From QZKY01 sp963666295 (GTDB lineage Bacteria; Pseudomonadota; Gammaproteobacteria; Burkholderiales; Burkholderiaceae_D), in the NCBI GenBank assembly GCA_963666295.1, contig OY762707.1, forward strand, positions 620,001 to 684,000: DNA of 64,000 nt, given 5' to 3'. How positions within the stretch are numbered: position 1 is the stretch's first letter; each line of letters begins with the position of its first letter. This document shows, piece after piece, positions 36,959 to 48,099 of the stretch. Under the pieces are notes generated by a model that was given only the letters and a program-made list of their open reading frames with translations, did not search any database and was not told the origin of the DNA. The position numbers and the translations under genes are program-made.

Positions 36959-37088
36959 TGACTTGTCGTGTTGCTTGAGTTTAGTCAAGCAACGCAATCT
37001 GGAAGAAGTAAATTTTACTACTTGTTATGGGTGTGATGCTCAAAAGGCATACACATAAACTTAGCTTGTCTATAACTGTCAAGGTTAT

Positions 37089-39962
<2,874 letters not shown>

Positions 39963-40153
39963 CTATAACGTTGACCTCTATTAAAGAGACGCTATAGAAA
40001 TTGCTGAGTTTGCGTGTTTGCCGTATCCAAAGTAAATCATATTTTTCTTGAGATCACTTTACATACTTTTTTGATTGATACAATCACACCCAAATAACTT
40101 CACTTCCGCGTAAACGCTTCCATGTCGTTAATTGAATCTTTACTTCTTCCAAA

Positions 40154-40165
40154 TTGTTAAAGAAC
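40154..40165 (-). promoter_or_regulatory. boxA antitermination element in the 16S-23S spacer
   Basis: Leftward GTTCTTTAACAA closely matches the boxA core (CTCTTTAACA). It lies between tRNA-Ala and 23S, as in other rrn operons, and would bind the NusB-S10 complex. Confidence 0.75.
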
Positions 40166-40233
40166 GGATATTGCCATTGGCTAAAAAACCAAACCACAAC
40201 CCAATTACGAAACCGGATTCTGGTTTGGATTTT

Positions 40234-40309
40234 TGGTGGAGGATGACGGGATCGAACCGACGACCCCCTGCTTGCAAAGCAGGTGCTCTCCCAGCTGAGC
40301 TAATCCCCC
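40234..40309 (-). tRNA. tRNA-Ala (TGC), in rrn spacer
   Basis: 76-nt cloverleaf with GGGGGAT acceptor, anticodon loop TTTGCAA (anticodon TGC) and encoded CCA. Confidence 0.97.
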
Positions 40310-40319
40310 GCACGTACGT

Positions 40320-40396
40320 TGGTGGGTCTGGTTGGAATCGAACCAACGACCCCCGCCTTATCAAGACGGTGCTCTAACCGACTGAGCTACAGACCC
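40320..40396 (-). tRNA. tRNA-Ile (GAT), in rrn spacer
   Basis: 77-nt cloverleaf with GGGTCTG acceptor, anticodon loop TTGATAA (anticodon GAT) and encoded CCA; only 10 bp separate it from tRNA-Ala. Confidence 0.97.
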
Positions 40397-40498
40397 ATAC
40401 GGACCAGACAACCGCCGACTGGCCTTGCCCTTACCGACTATTGCCCGTACCCATTCAAAACTGACGATAAGTGTGAGCGCTTAATATTACCGCTTCTC

Positions 40499-42042
<1,544 letters not shown>

Positions 42043-42584
42043 AATCTCTGTTTTAAGGCATCTCTGCCTTCAGTCTTGCGACTAACTCACTCAAAATACT
42101 GACAGGATTCTTCTCTCGAAGCATCCTAATTTCTTTCTTTGTGAGCATTTAATATTTCTTCGTCCAACCCAAATAATCAGGTCAGCGCAGTCATACCAAA
42201 CGCCCACACTTATCGTCTGTTTTATTTTTAAAGACCTTCCGCAGGCACTCCAATTTCTTCGGTGCCTCGCCAACAAAGCGTTGTGTTTGTCAGCAACAGA
42301 GAAGCGAGATTATGAACTACCTTTTTAAATCCGTCAACCCCTCGTCTTACTCTTTTTTCTTCCCGCCTCACAGACCATCTCACTCAATCCAAACAAGCAA
42401 AACAGCCCGCCAAACAACGGGAGACGAACTATAACAAATCACTCATCATACTTGCAAGGGGTTCGCCTCTTTATTTTTTAATTCGCCAATTCTGCAAGCT
42501 TTCATCCCGAAAGGACGTCCATTTCGACTACGACACAGGCCCTAAATCATTGACTCATCCTGATGCGGGCTACTATAGTGCAGC
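42043..42584. promoter_or_regulatory. rrn leader and upstream region, divergent to zapB-like
   Basis: About 540 bp without a protein gene. It includes a boxA-like element (leftward TCTTTAAAAAT, about 42225-42235), the rrn promoter described separately, and AT-rich sequence beyond the -35 box that may act as an UP element. Its right end carries the start of the zapB-like gene. Confidence 0.6.
42309..42337 (-). promoter_or_regulatory. rrn operon promoter
   Basis: Leftward TTGACG (42332-42337) and CATAAT (42309-42314) are separated by 17 bp. Initiation near 42302 gives a leader of about 260 nt before 16S, with a GC-rich CTCGC discriminator next to the -10 as expected for stringent control. Confidence 0.8.
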
Positions 42585-42800
42585 ATGGCCTCTGACTTTG
42601 AACTCCTTTCCAAAAAAACCCAACGGCTCGCCGATTTAACGGAGCAACTCCGGCTCGAGAATGTTGACTTGCGCCGCAAGATAACTGAGCTTAGCGCGGA
42701 CAATGCCGAACTAAACGCACGCATGCAGCAAGCTGCGCAGCGCGTAAATGCGCTTATGAACAAACTTAACGAAATTACAGATAAGGAGGGCTCATCATGA
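42585..42800 (+). CDS. Small coiled-coil protein upstream of zapA (ZapB-like)
   Basis: The 71-residue product is almost entirely heptad coiled coil (L-S-K-K-T-Q-R-L-A-D-L-T-E-Q-L-R-L-E, N-A-E-L-N-A-R-M). Short coiled-coil genes in this place before zapA are common in betaproteobacteria and are usually annotated as ZapB-like/DUF904 division proteins. Its stop overlaps the zapA start as ATGA, which supports a shared role at the Z-ring. There is little sequence to match beyond coiled-coil pattern, so the ZapB identity is an inference from length, composition and context. No clear ribosome binding site precedes the ATG. Confidence 0.75.
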   Translation: MASDFELLSKKTQRLADLTEQLRLENVDLRRKITELSADNAELNARMQQAAQRVNALMNKLNEITDKEGSS

Positions 42801-43108
42801 GTCGCCTTGACGTTATGATAATGGGGCAAAAATACACACTCTCATGCCGTGAGGGTGAAGAAAAGACCCTGCGGGAAGCGGTTGCTTATTTGGATAAAAA
42901 GATGTGCGCCATTCGCGATACGGGCAAAATAAAAGGCAATGACCGAATTGCTGTCATGGCCTCCATCAGCATCGCTGCCGAACTCCTGCAAACCCGCTCC
43001 ATACAAGGCCCTTTTCATGGCATGACCATTTCAGAAATCGAGGAACAGGTGAGCGCCATGCACGCCGTTCTGGACGCTGCCCTAGCACCACAAGAAAAGC
43101 TTTTTTGA
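42797..43108 (+). CDS. zapA: Cell division protein ZapA
   Basis: The 103-residue protein has the globular ZapA head, L-D-V-M-I-M-G-Q-K-Y-T-L-S-C-R-E-G-E-E, with A-V-A-Y-L-D-K-K-M next, R-I-A-V-M-A-S-I-S-I-A-A-E-L-L in the helical part and a C-terminal coiled coil. ZapA crosslinks FtsZ filaments in the early Z-ring. AAGGAGG lies ahead of the ATG inside the upstream gene. The 6S RNA gene follows, the same zapA-ssrS neighbourhood known from many proteobacteria. Confidence 0.93.
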   Translation: MSRLDVMIMGQKYTLSCREGEEKTLREAVAYLDKKMCAIRDTGKIKGNDRIAVMASISIAAELLQTRSIQGPFHGMTISEIEEQVSAMHAVLDAALAPQEKLF

Positions 43109-43135
43109 TCTACAACAAAAGCACCTGAAAAGCGG

Positions 43136-43163
43136 TTGACACGTGAAGTGATTAGCGTAGACT
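43136..43163 (+). promoter_or_regulatory. Promoter of 6S RNA
   Basis: TTGACA (43136-43141) and TAGACT (43158-43163) are 16 bp apart, placing initiation near 43170, exactly at the 5' end expected for the RNA. Confidence 0.8.
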
Positions 43164-43169
43164 GAAAGT

Positions 43170-43340
43170 CCCTGCCGTGTTTGTGTTTGCTTTATATTCC
43201 TTGAACCATTCACATGCATCGGTGACGGAAAATTGTTTGATGGGCGTGAGCGTCGCTAGCTCGACGAACCCGAAGTTGGACTAACCGTTACCACCTGAAC
43301 CGCAGGTTCGGGATGCTAGGCATAACGGCACTGGCGGGGA
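43170..43340 (+). ncRNA. ssrS: 6S RNA
   Basis: A roughly 171-nt RNA whose ends pair (CCCTGCCGTG with CACTGGCGGGG) to give the long 6S rod. The central part can open as the promoter-like bubble that binds sigma-70 RNA polymerase in stationary phase. Position after zapA, a consensus promoter at its 5' end and a terminator after it all support the call. Ends are inferred from pairing, accurate to a few nucleotides. Confidence 0.88.
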
Positions 43341-43351
43341 ACCTATTTTGG

Positions 43352-43386
43352 CGGCTGTACATTTTTTGTACAGCCGTTTTTTATTT
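43352..43386 (+). terminator. Intrinsic terminator after 6S RNA
   Basis: CGGCTGTAC and GTACAGCCG pair around an all-AT 7-nt loop, followed by a run of T residues, about 11 bp beyond the mature 6S 3' end. Confidence 0.92.
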
Positions 43387-43514
43387 AGACAGACGAAACG
43401 ATTCCCGCCAGCCTTTCCGTCAACAGCATTGAATGTAAACCTTGGCAGGTGCTTGCGCCAACCCGTAAACCAAGCCTGCTAAACTACCGAATTGAATCAT
43501 CGTGGAGTCATAAA

Positions 43515-44855
43515 TTGAAATCGAATTTGCAATCCAACTGGGTCGCACGCAGCCTGAAAAGCGTCTGGCACCCATGCACGCAGATGCAGCACCATGAATC
43601 CCTTCCGCTTATACCAGTAAGTCACGGACGCGGCATGTGGCTTTATGACGCTAACGGGCAACGCTATATGGATGCAATCAGTTCATGGTGGGTAAATTTA
43701 TTTGGCCACACCAACCCGCGCATCAATGCTGCCCTAAAGGATCAACTAGATAAGATTGAGCACGCCATCCTAGCCGGTTTTACGCACGAACCAGTCATTG
43801 AACTCTCAGAGCGGCTCTCGAAGCTTACCGGCGGCATTTTAGGTCATTGCTTTTATGCATCCGATGGGTCTTCTGCCGTTGAAATTGCACTAAAAATGAG
43901 TTTTCACTCATGGCGCAACGCAGGAAAGACAAATAAGAATGAATTTGTCTGTCTCGCTAACAGCTATCACGGCGAAACAATCGGGACACTCTCTGTATCT
44001 GATGTCGCTCTATACCGTGATGCATATGCTCCCTTACTCAAAGTTTCCCATGTGACGGCGTCGCCAGACAGCCGTTTGGCCAAAGAAGGCGAATCGGCTG
44101 CTGATGTTGCATTGCGCGCTGCCGCCGAACTCGACAAACTTCTCGATGAACGCGCAGAAAACATTGCTGCCGTCATCATTGAACCTTTGGTACAGTGTGC
44201 AACCGGCATGGCAATGCATGACCCAGCCTATCTACGCGCCATTCGTGACATTTGCACCCGGCGCGGTGTCCACCTGATTGCTGATGAAATTGCTGTCGGC
44301 TGTGGGCGCACCGGCACTTTCTTTGCTTGTGAACAAGCCAATATCTGGCCGGATTTTTTGTGTCTATCGAAGGGCATCAGTGGCGGCTATCTGCCGCTCT
44401 CACTAGTCATGACACGCGATGAAATCTTTGACGGGTTTTACAGCGACAAAATCACGCGCGCCTTTTTGCACTCACACTCCTACACCGGCAACCCGCTCGC
44501 ATGCCGTGCAGCACTGGCAACGTTGGACATCTTTGAGACCGACAATGTTCTGAAACAAAACAAGGAGCGCGCCAAACGCCTGACGGAAGCGCTGCAACCC
44601 CTGGCCAAGCACGAAAAAGTGCGTCATTTTCGCAATTGCGGCATGATCTGGGCTTTTGATGCCATTATTGACGACCCAGAAGTCGTCGCCAATTTCCCAA
44701 GAACCTTTTTCACCGCAGGACTGGCGCAAGAGCTGCTGCTGCGCCCACTTGGCAACACCGTCTACATGATGCCGCCTTACATTATCAATGAGGAAGAAAC
44801 AAACCTTCTGGCGACGCGAACTCTCAAAATATTTGAGCAAGTGATTGGATCATGA
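43515..44855 (+). CDS. bioA: Adenosylmethionine-8-amino-7-oxononanoate aminotransferase
   Basis: A PLP class III aminotransferase that converts KAPA to DAPA in biotin synthesis, using S-adenosylmethionine as amino donor. Signature residues: V-W-H-P-C-T-Q-M near the N-terminus, S-S-W-W-V-N-L-F-G-H-T-N-P, Y-H-G-E-T-I-G, the D-E-I-A-V-G-C-G-R-T-G phosphate/Asp motif and the Schiff-base lysine in C-L-S-K-G-I-S-G-G. I start at TTG 43515 because GGAG lies 7 bp ahead and it matches the family N-terminus (446 aa); an open frame extends to 43449. bioD overlaps its stop by ATGA. Confidence 0.95.
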   Translation: MKSNLQSNWVARSLKSVWHPCTQMQHHESLPLIPVSHGRGMWLYDANGQRYMDAISSWWVNLFGHTNPRINAALKDQLDKIEHAILAGFTHEPVIELSERLSKLTGGILGHCFYASDGSSAVEIALKMSFHSWRNAGKTNKNEFVCLANSYHGETIGTLSVSDVALYRDAYAPLLKVSHVTASPDSRLAKEGESAADVALRAAAELDKLLDERAENIAAVIIEPLVQCATGMAMHDPAYLRAIRDICTRRGVHLIADEIAVGCGRTGTFFACEQANIWPDFLCLSKGISGGYLPLSLVMTRDEIFDGFYSDKITRAFLHSHSYTGNPLACRAALATLDIFETDNVLKQNKERAKRLTEALQPLAKHEKVRHFRNCGMIWAFDAIIDDPEVVANFPRTFFTAGLAQELLLRPLGNTVYMMPPYIINEEETNLLATRTLKIFEQVIGS

Positions 44856-45550
44856 CCACTTTGTTTTCCTGCTTTGTTACTGGCACTGGCACGGACATTG
44901 GCAAGACACTGATTTCCTGCGCCATATTGCACACCCTGAGCAAGCAGGGCGTTCGCGCGTCAGGCATGAAACCTGTTGCCTCAGGAGTCAAAAACATCAA
45001 CGGCACAAAGGAGAATGAAGACACCCGCGCGCTCATGGCCTATGACACTGCCGCCATACCGCAAGAACTGGTAACACCCTATCTTTTCCAGGAGCCCATT
45101 GCGCCACACATTGCCGCGATACAGGAAGGCATCCTTCCTGACGCCAGCCACATCATGGATTGCTACCGAAAAATCGCTCAACGAACCAACGCCATTGTCG
45201 TGGAAGGTGTGGGGGGGTTTCGCGTACCGCTAACTGAAAATTACGACACGGCCGATATGGCAGCACAATTCGACTTGCCAATAGTGCTTGTTGTCGGAGT
45301 ACGCCTCGGCTGCATCAATCATGCACTACTTACCGCCGAGGCGATCGCCGCACGCGGCTTATCACTTGCGGGCTGGGTCGCCAACAAGGTTGAGCCGAAC
45401 ATGCGCTATCAGGACGAAAACATTGCTGCGCTGAAAGTGCGATTGGCAGCACCCTTATTAGGCGTTGTGCCACACTTGGCGCACGCAACAGCTGTAACAG
45501 CAGCACAGCACCTGGATTTTTCTTGTTTGCCTGCCTGGCCAGGCAAGTAG
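44852..45550 (+). CDS. bioD: Dethiobiotin synthetase
   Basis: The 232-residue ATP-dependent carboxylase closes the ureido ring of DAPA to dethiobiotin. It has the P-loop variant G-T-G-T-D-I-G-K-T (about 11-19), the K-P-V-A-S-G substrate loop and V-E-G-V-G-G-F-R-V-P-L in the switch region. Start and bioA stop overlap (ATGA), so the two are coupled. bioF, bioB and birA are not in the window, so the remaining biotin genes are elsewhere. Confidence 0.95.
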   Translation: MTTLFSCFVTGTGTDIGKTLISCAILHTLSKQGVRASGMKPVASGVKNINGTKENEDTRALMAYDTAAIPQELVTPYLFQEPIAPHIAAIQEGILPDASHIMDCYRKIAQRTNAIVVEGVGGFRVPLTENYDTADMAAQFDLPIVLVVGVRLGCINHALLTAEAIAARGLSLAGWVANKVEPNMRYQDENIAALKVRLAAPLLGVVPHLAHATAVTAAQHLDFSCLPAWPGK

Positions 45551-45577
45551 TTTTCAAAAAATGCAAGGACGCCTGAG

Positions 45578-46507
45578 ATGAAGGTACTATTTTTCAGTAA
45601 TGAAGAAGATCACGCCTACGTATTAGCGGGCTTACGTGCCGCATTGCCGCGCGCCGATTTTCGTTTCTGGTTTCCCGGTGACGATGACCCGGCTGATTAC
45701 GCCATGGTGTGGAATGCGCCGGCAGAAATGCTTTCCGGTCGCAAAGGCCTGAAAGCCATCTTCAATCTGGCAGCGGGTGCCAATAGTCTGTTGTATATGG
45801 GTGACACCATCCCGAAAAATATTCCCATCATTCGCCTGGAAGATGCCGGCATGGGCATGCAAATGACTGAATACGTCACGCACGCTGTGCTGCATTACTA
45901 CCGCCGCTTTGATGTTTATGCCGCACAACAAGAGAAACACACTTGGAAATTCCAGAGCGTGCCGGACAAGCGCGATTTTTCTGTGGGAATCATGGGTATC
46001 GGCGTATTGGGTACACGAATCGCGCAAGCGTTAAGGCAGTTTGATTTTCCTGTAAGGGGATGGAGCCGCAGCAAAAAACGCCTGTCAGGAATTTCGTGCT
46101 TTGCTGGTAACGAAGAATTAGATGATTTTCTGAACGGCACTCAAGTTCTGGTTTGCGCACTGCCCCTGACGAGTGAAACCAAGGGCATACTCAACCACGA
46201 AACCCTTGGCAAGCTAAACCATGGCGCTTACCTGATCAACGTCGCCCGTGGCGCGCATTTGATTGACACCGATTTGCTGGCGCAACTCGACTCAGGTCAT
46301 ATAGCCGGGGCGACGCTGGACGCATTCCGCGAAGAACCCCTGCCGCAGGATCACCCATTCTGGCACACACCCAAAATCAGGATCACGCCACATCGTGCCG
46401 CATTGGGTCTCCGTGACGAAATCGTACGGCACATTGTTGAAAAGCTAATGATGTTTGATCGCGGAGAAGCCATTTCAGGTATTGTGGACCGTTTTAAAGG
46501 TTATTAA
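45578..46507 (+). CDS. ghrA: Glyoxylate/hydroxypyruvate reductase A-like 2-hydroxyacid dehydrogenase
   Basis: A 309-residue D-isomer-specific 2-hydroxyacid dehydrogenase in the GhrA branch. The NAD(P) fold has G-I-M-G-I-G-V-L-G-T-R-I-A followed by R-S-K-K, pointing to NADPH. Catalytic elements are N-V-A-R-G-A-H-L-I (Arg), D-A-F-R-E-E-P-L-P (Glu) and I-T-P-H-R-A-A (His). GhrA enzymes reduce glyoxylate and hydroxypyruvate. It follows bioD by 27 bp with AAGGA ahead of its ATG, so it may be read through from bioAD, though no functional link to biotin is known. Confidence 0.88.
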   Translation: MKVLFFSNEEDHAYVLAGLRAALPRADFRFWFPGDDDPADYAMVWNAPAEMLSGRKGLKAIFNLAAGANSLLYMGDTIPKNIPIIRLEDAGMGMQMTEYVTHAVLHYYRRFDVYAAQQEKHTWKFQSVPDKRDFSVGIMGIGVLGTRIAQALRQFDFPVRGWSRSKKRLSGISCFAGNEELDDFLNGTQVLVCALPLTSETKGILNHETLGKLNHGAYLINVARGAHLIDTDLLAQLDSGHIAGATLDAFREEPLPQDHPFWHTPKIRITPHRAALGLRDEIVRHIVEKLMMFDRGEAISGIVDRFKGY

Positions 46508-46579
46508 AACGCCCTCAAAGCCAACCAAAAAAACTCCCATCAGCAGGCTGGAATCTAGGAAATTGCCAACACAATGCGC

Positions 46580-46984
46580 TTAATCTGATGGAAACTCACC
46601 GTCCAGATAAAACCATCGCCCTTCATCTCGTATGAAGCGGCTTACTTCGTGCAGCTTTTGCGCCTTGCCCACAACCTTGTAGCGGGCAACAAACTCAACC
46701 ATCGCTTCGCCATCCTGCTCATCGTGACGAATGATCTCAAGCGCCATCCATTTGATCCCGTTTTGCTTGTCGATGAGGATGCCTGAAGGGCGCGTTGTCG
46801 GAAACCACGTTCGCTTAAGGTAATCTTCCTCTTGCAAGTAATAGGCCGAATATCGGGAGCGCATTAACTCAAGCGCATTTTGCGGTTCTTCACCATGAAG
46901 CAAAAAACGTCCACAGCATTGTTCAAACACTCCCTGCCCACATGGACAGGCCATACGTTTTGCGTATTCTCGAAAACCTTTCAT
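46580..46984 (-). CDS. YchJ-family (UPF0225) SEC-C motif protein
   Basis: The protein has a compact SEC-C zinc motif near the N-terminus, C-P-C-G-Q-G-V-F-E-Q-C-C-G-R, followed by an NTF2-like domain with M-R-S-R-Y-S-A-Y, W-F-P-T-T-R-P and F-V-A-R-Y-K-V, the standard YchJ layout. Its function is not established. I prefer ATG 46984 (134 aa); a TTG at 47002 is in frame, but neither has a strong ribosome binding site. No operon partner is evident; ghrA converges from the left. Confidence 0.85.
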   Translation of the reverse strand: MKGFREYAKRMACPCGQGVFEQCCGRFLLHGEEPQNALELMRSRYSAYYLQEEDYLKRTWFPTTRPSGILIDKQNGIKWMALEIIRHDEQDGEAMVEFVARYKVVGKAQKLHEVSRFIRDEGRWFYLDGEFPSD

Positions 46985-47174
46985 CTGTCTGACACTATTC
47001 AATTAAAAAGTTGCAACATACCAGGAAGCGCTAAAGACGTCGGCGAGCGGGATGGAAGACAAGCCGCTCAGGCCACGGCAAATAAGGCGGCATCTATATG
47101 ATAGGCGCAGAAGCGTGCGCATTGCAACGCAACGGATAACTCACGGAAGCATTTATTCGCGTCTTCGCTAACAA

Positions 47175-47202
47175 AAAAACCCCACATTATTGCGGGGTTT
47201 TT
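47175..47202. terminator. Terminator of the cold-shock gene
   Basis: AAAAACCCC and GGGGTTTTT pair around a 10-nt loop 20 bp beyond the stop codon of the leftward csp gene. Flanking A/T runs make it usable both ways. Confidence 0.85.
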
Positions 47203-47222
47203 ACCAGCCTTTAAAGGCAAGA

Positions 47223-47429
47223 CTAGTTTACGGATTGAATGTTGGAAGCCTGCTTGCCCTTCGGACCTTGCGTAACTTCAAACTGGACTTTCTGACCTTC
47301 TTTGAGTGTCTTGAATCCATTCATGTTTATTGCGGAAAAGTGAGCGAACAAATCTTCACCACCATCTTCTGGCGTAATAAAACCAAAACCTTTGGAATCG
47401 TTAAACCATTTCACAGTACCTGTTGCCAT
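47223..47429 (-). CDS. Cold-shock protein of the CspA family
   Basis: The 68-residue product is a single cold-shock domain: T-V-K-W-F-N-D-S-K-G-F-G-F-I-T-P carries RNP1 (K-G-F-G-F-I) and D-L-F-A-H-F-S-A-I carries RNP2. Such proteins melt RNA secondary structure. A candidate promoter lies about 140 bp upstream, which would give the long untranslated leader characteristic of temperature-controlled csp genes. The exact paralogue letter cannot be assigned. Confidence 0.95.
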   Translation of the reverse strand: MATGTVKWFNDSKGFGFITPEDGGEDLFAHFSAINMNGFKTLKEGQKVQFEVTQGPKGKQASNIQSVN

Positions 47430-47790
47430 AAATGTTCTCTAATAATATCTATTGTCATCACACGAGCTTTAAAACAAGAAGTCCAAACAGCATCTCCCCC
47501 TGCCAGGCTCACTTCAAATTGTCATTGAATAGCACCAAAATGCACCGCACAAAAACAACTTGACCTATTGTCGAATCAAGCTTACAAAAATGTCAAGCTC
47601 ATATAGTTGCCTTGACAACAATTTGCACGCATTCTTTGATCAAAAGGACAAAATATCGTCCTTTATCCCCAGGCATGAACCGTTGCCTGCAAATTGCAGC
47701 GAAATGACGTAAGATTGGAAGCCATGAAAACCCTGTTTTTTCGGCGTTTGGTGTCTCAAAACCTAGTATTAAAATTGCTTATAGAATCAC
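47430..47790. other. Divergent regulatory region between csp and clpS
   Basis: About 360 bp with no protein gene. It holds the csp leader and promoter on the left strand and the clpSA promoter on the right. I could not identify a canonical cold box by eye. Confidence 0.5.
47567..47596 (-). promoter_or_regulatory. Candidate promoter of the cold-shock gene
   Basis: Leftward TTGACA (47591-47596) and GACAAT (47567-47572) are 18 bp apart. Initiation near 47560 would leave a leader of about 130 nt, matching the long 5' UTR of cspA-type genes. Confidence 0.55.
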
Positions 47791-48099
47791 ATGGCAGGCA
47801 TGAACGAGAAAGAGGTGGCTCTTGAACACCGTATCAAAACGGAAGCACCGCCACCGTTATATAAAGTTGCGCTCCTGAACGATGATTTCACACCGATGGA
47901 TTTTGTCGTGACGGTTCTGCAGGAATATTTTAATAAGGATCGTCGCACAGCCCTTGAAATTATGCTCACGGTACACCATAAAGGTAAGGGAATATGCGGC
48001 GTTTTCTCAAAAGACGTAGCAACAACAAAAGTGGATCTGGTATTAGCTCACGCCCGACATGAAGGGCACCCACTGCAATGCGTGATGGAGGAAGCATGA
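47791..48099 (+). CDS. clpS: ClpS, N-end rule adaptor for ClpAP
   Basis: A 102-residue adaptor that delivers substrates with destabilising N-terminal residues to ClpA. The core has L-L-N-D-D-F-T-P-M-D-F-V, whose Asn-Asp-Asp and Met line the N-degron pocket, then M-L-T-V-H-H-K-G-K-G with the pocket histidine. The disordered N-terminus is short. The stop codon overlaps the clpA start as ATGA, so the adaptor and unfoldase are made together. Confidence 0.95.
   Translation: MAGMNEKEVALEHRIKTEAPPPLYKVALLNDDFTPMDFVVTVLQEYFNKDRRTALEIMLTVHHKGKGICGVFSKDVATTKVDLVLAHARHEGHPLQCVMEEA

Noticed and set aside
43434..43471. BirA operator upstream of bioA
   Set aside because: Half-sites are direct rather than inverted, so a classical BirA site is not supported; kept only as a repeat.
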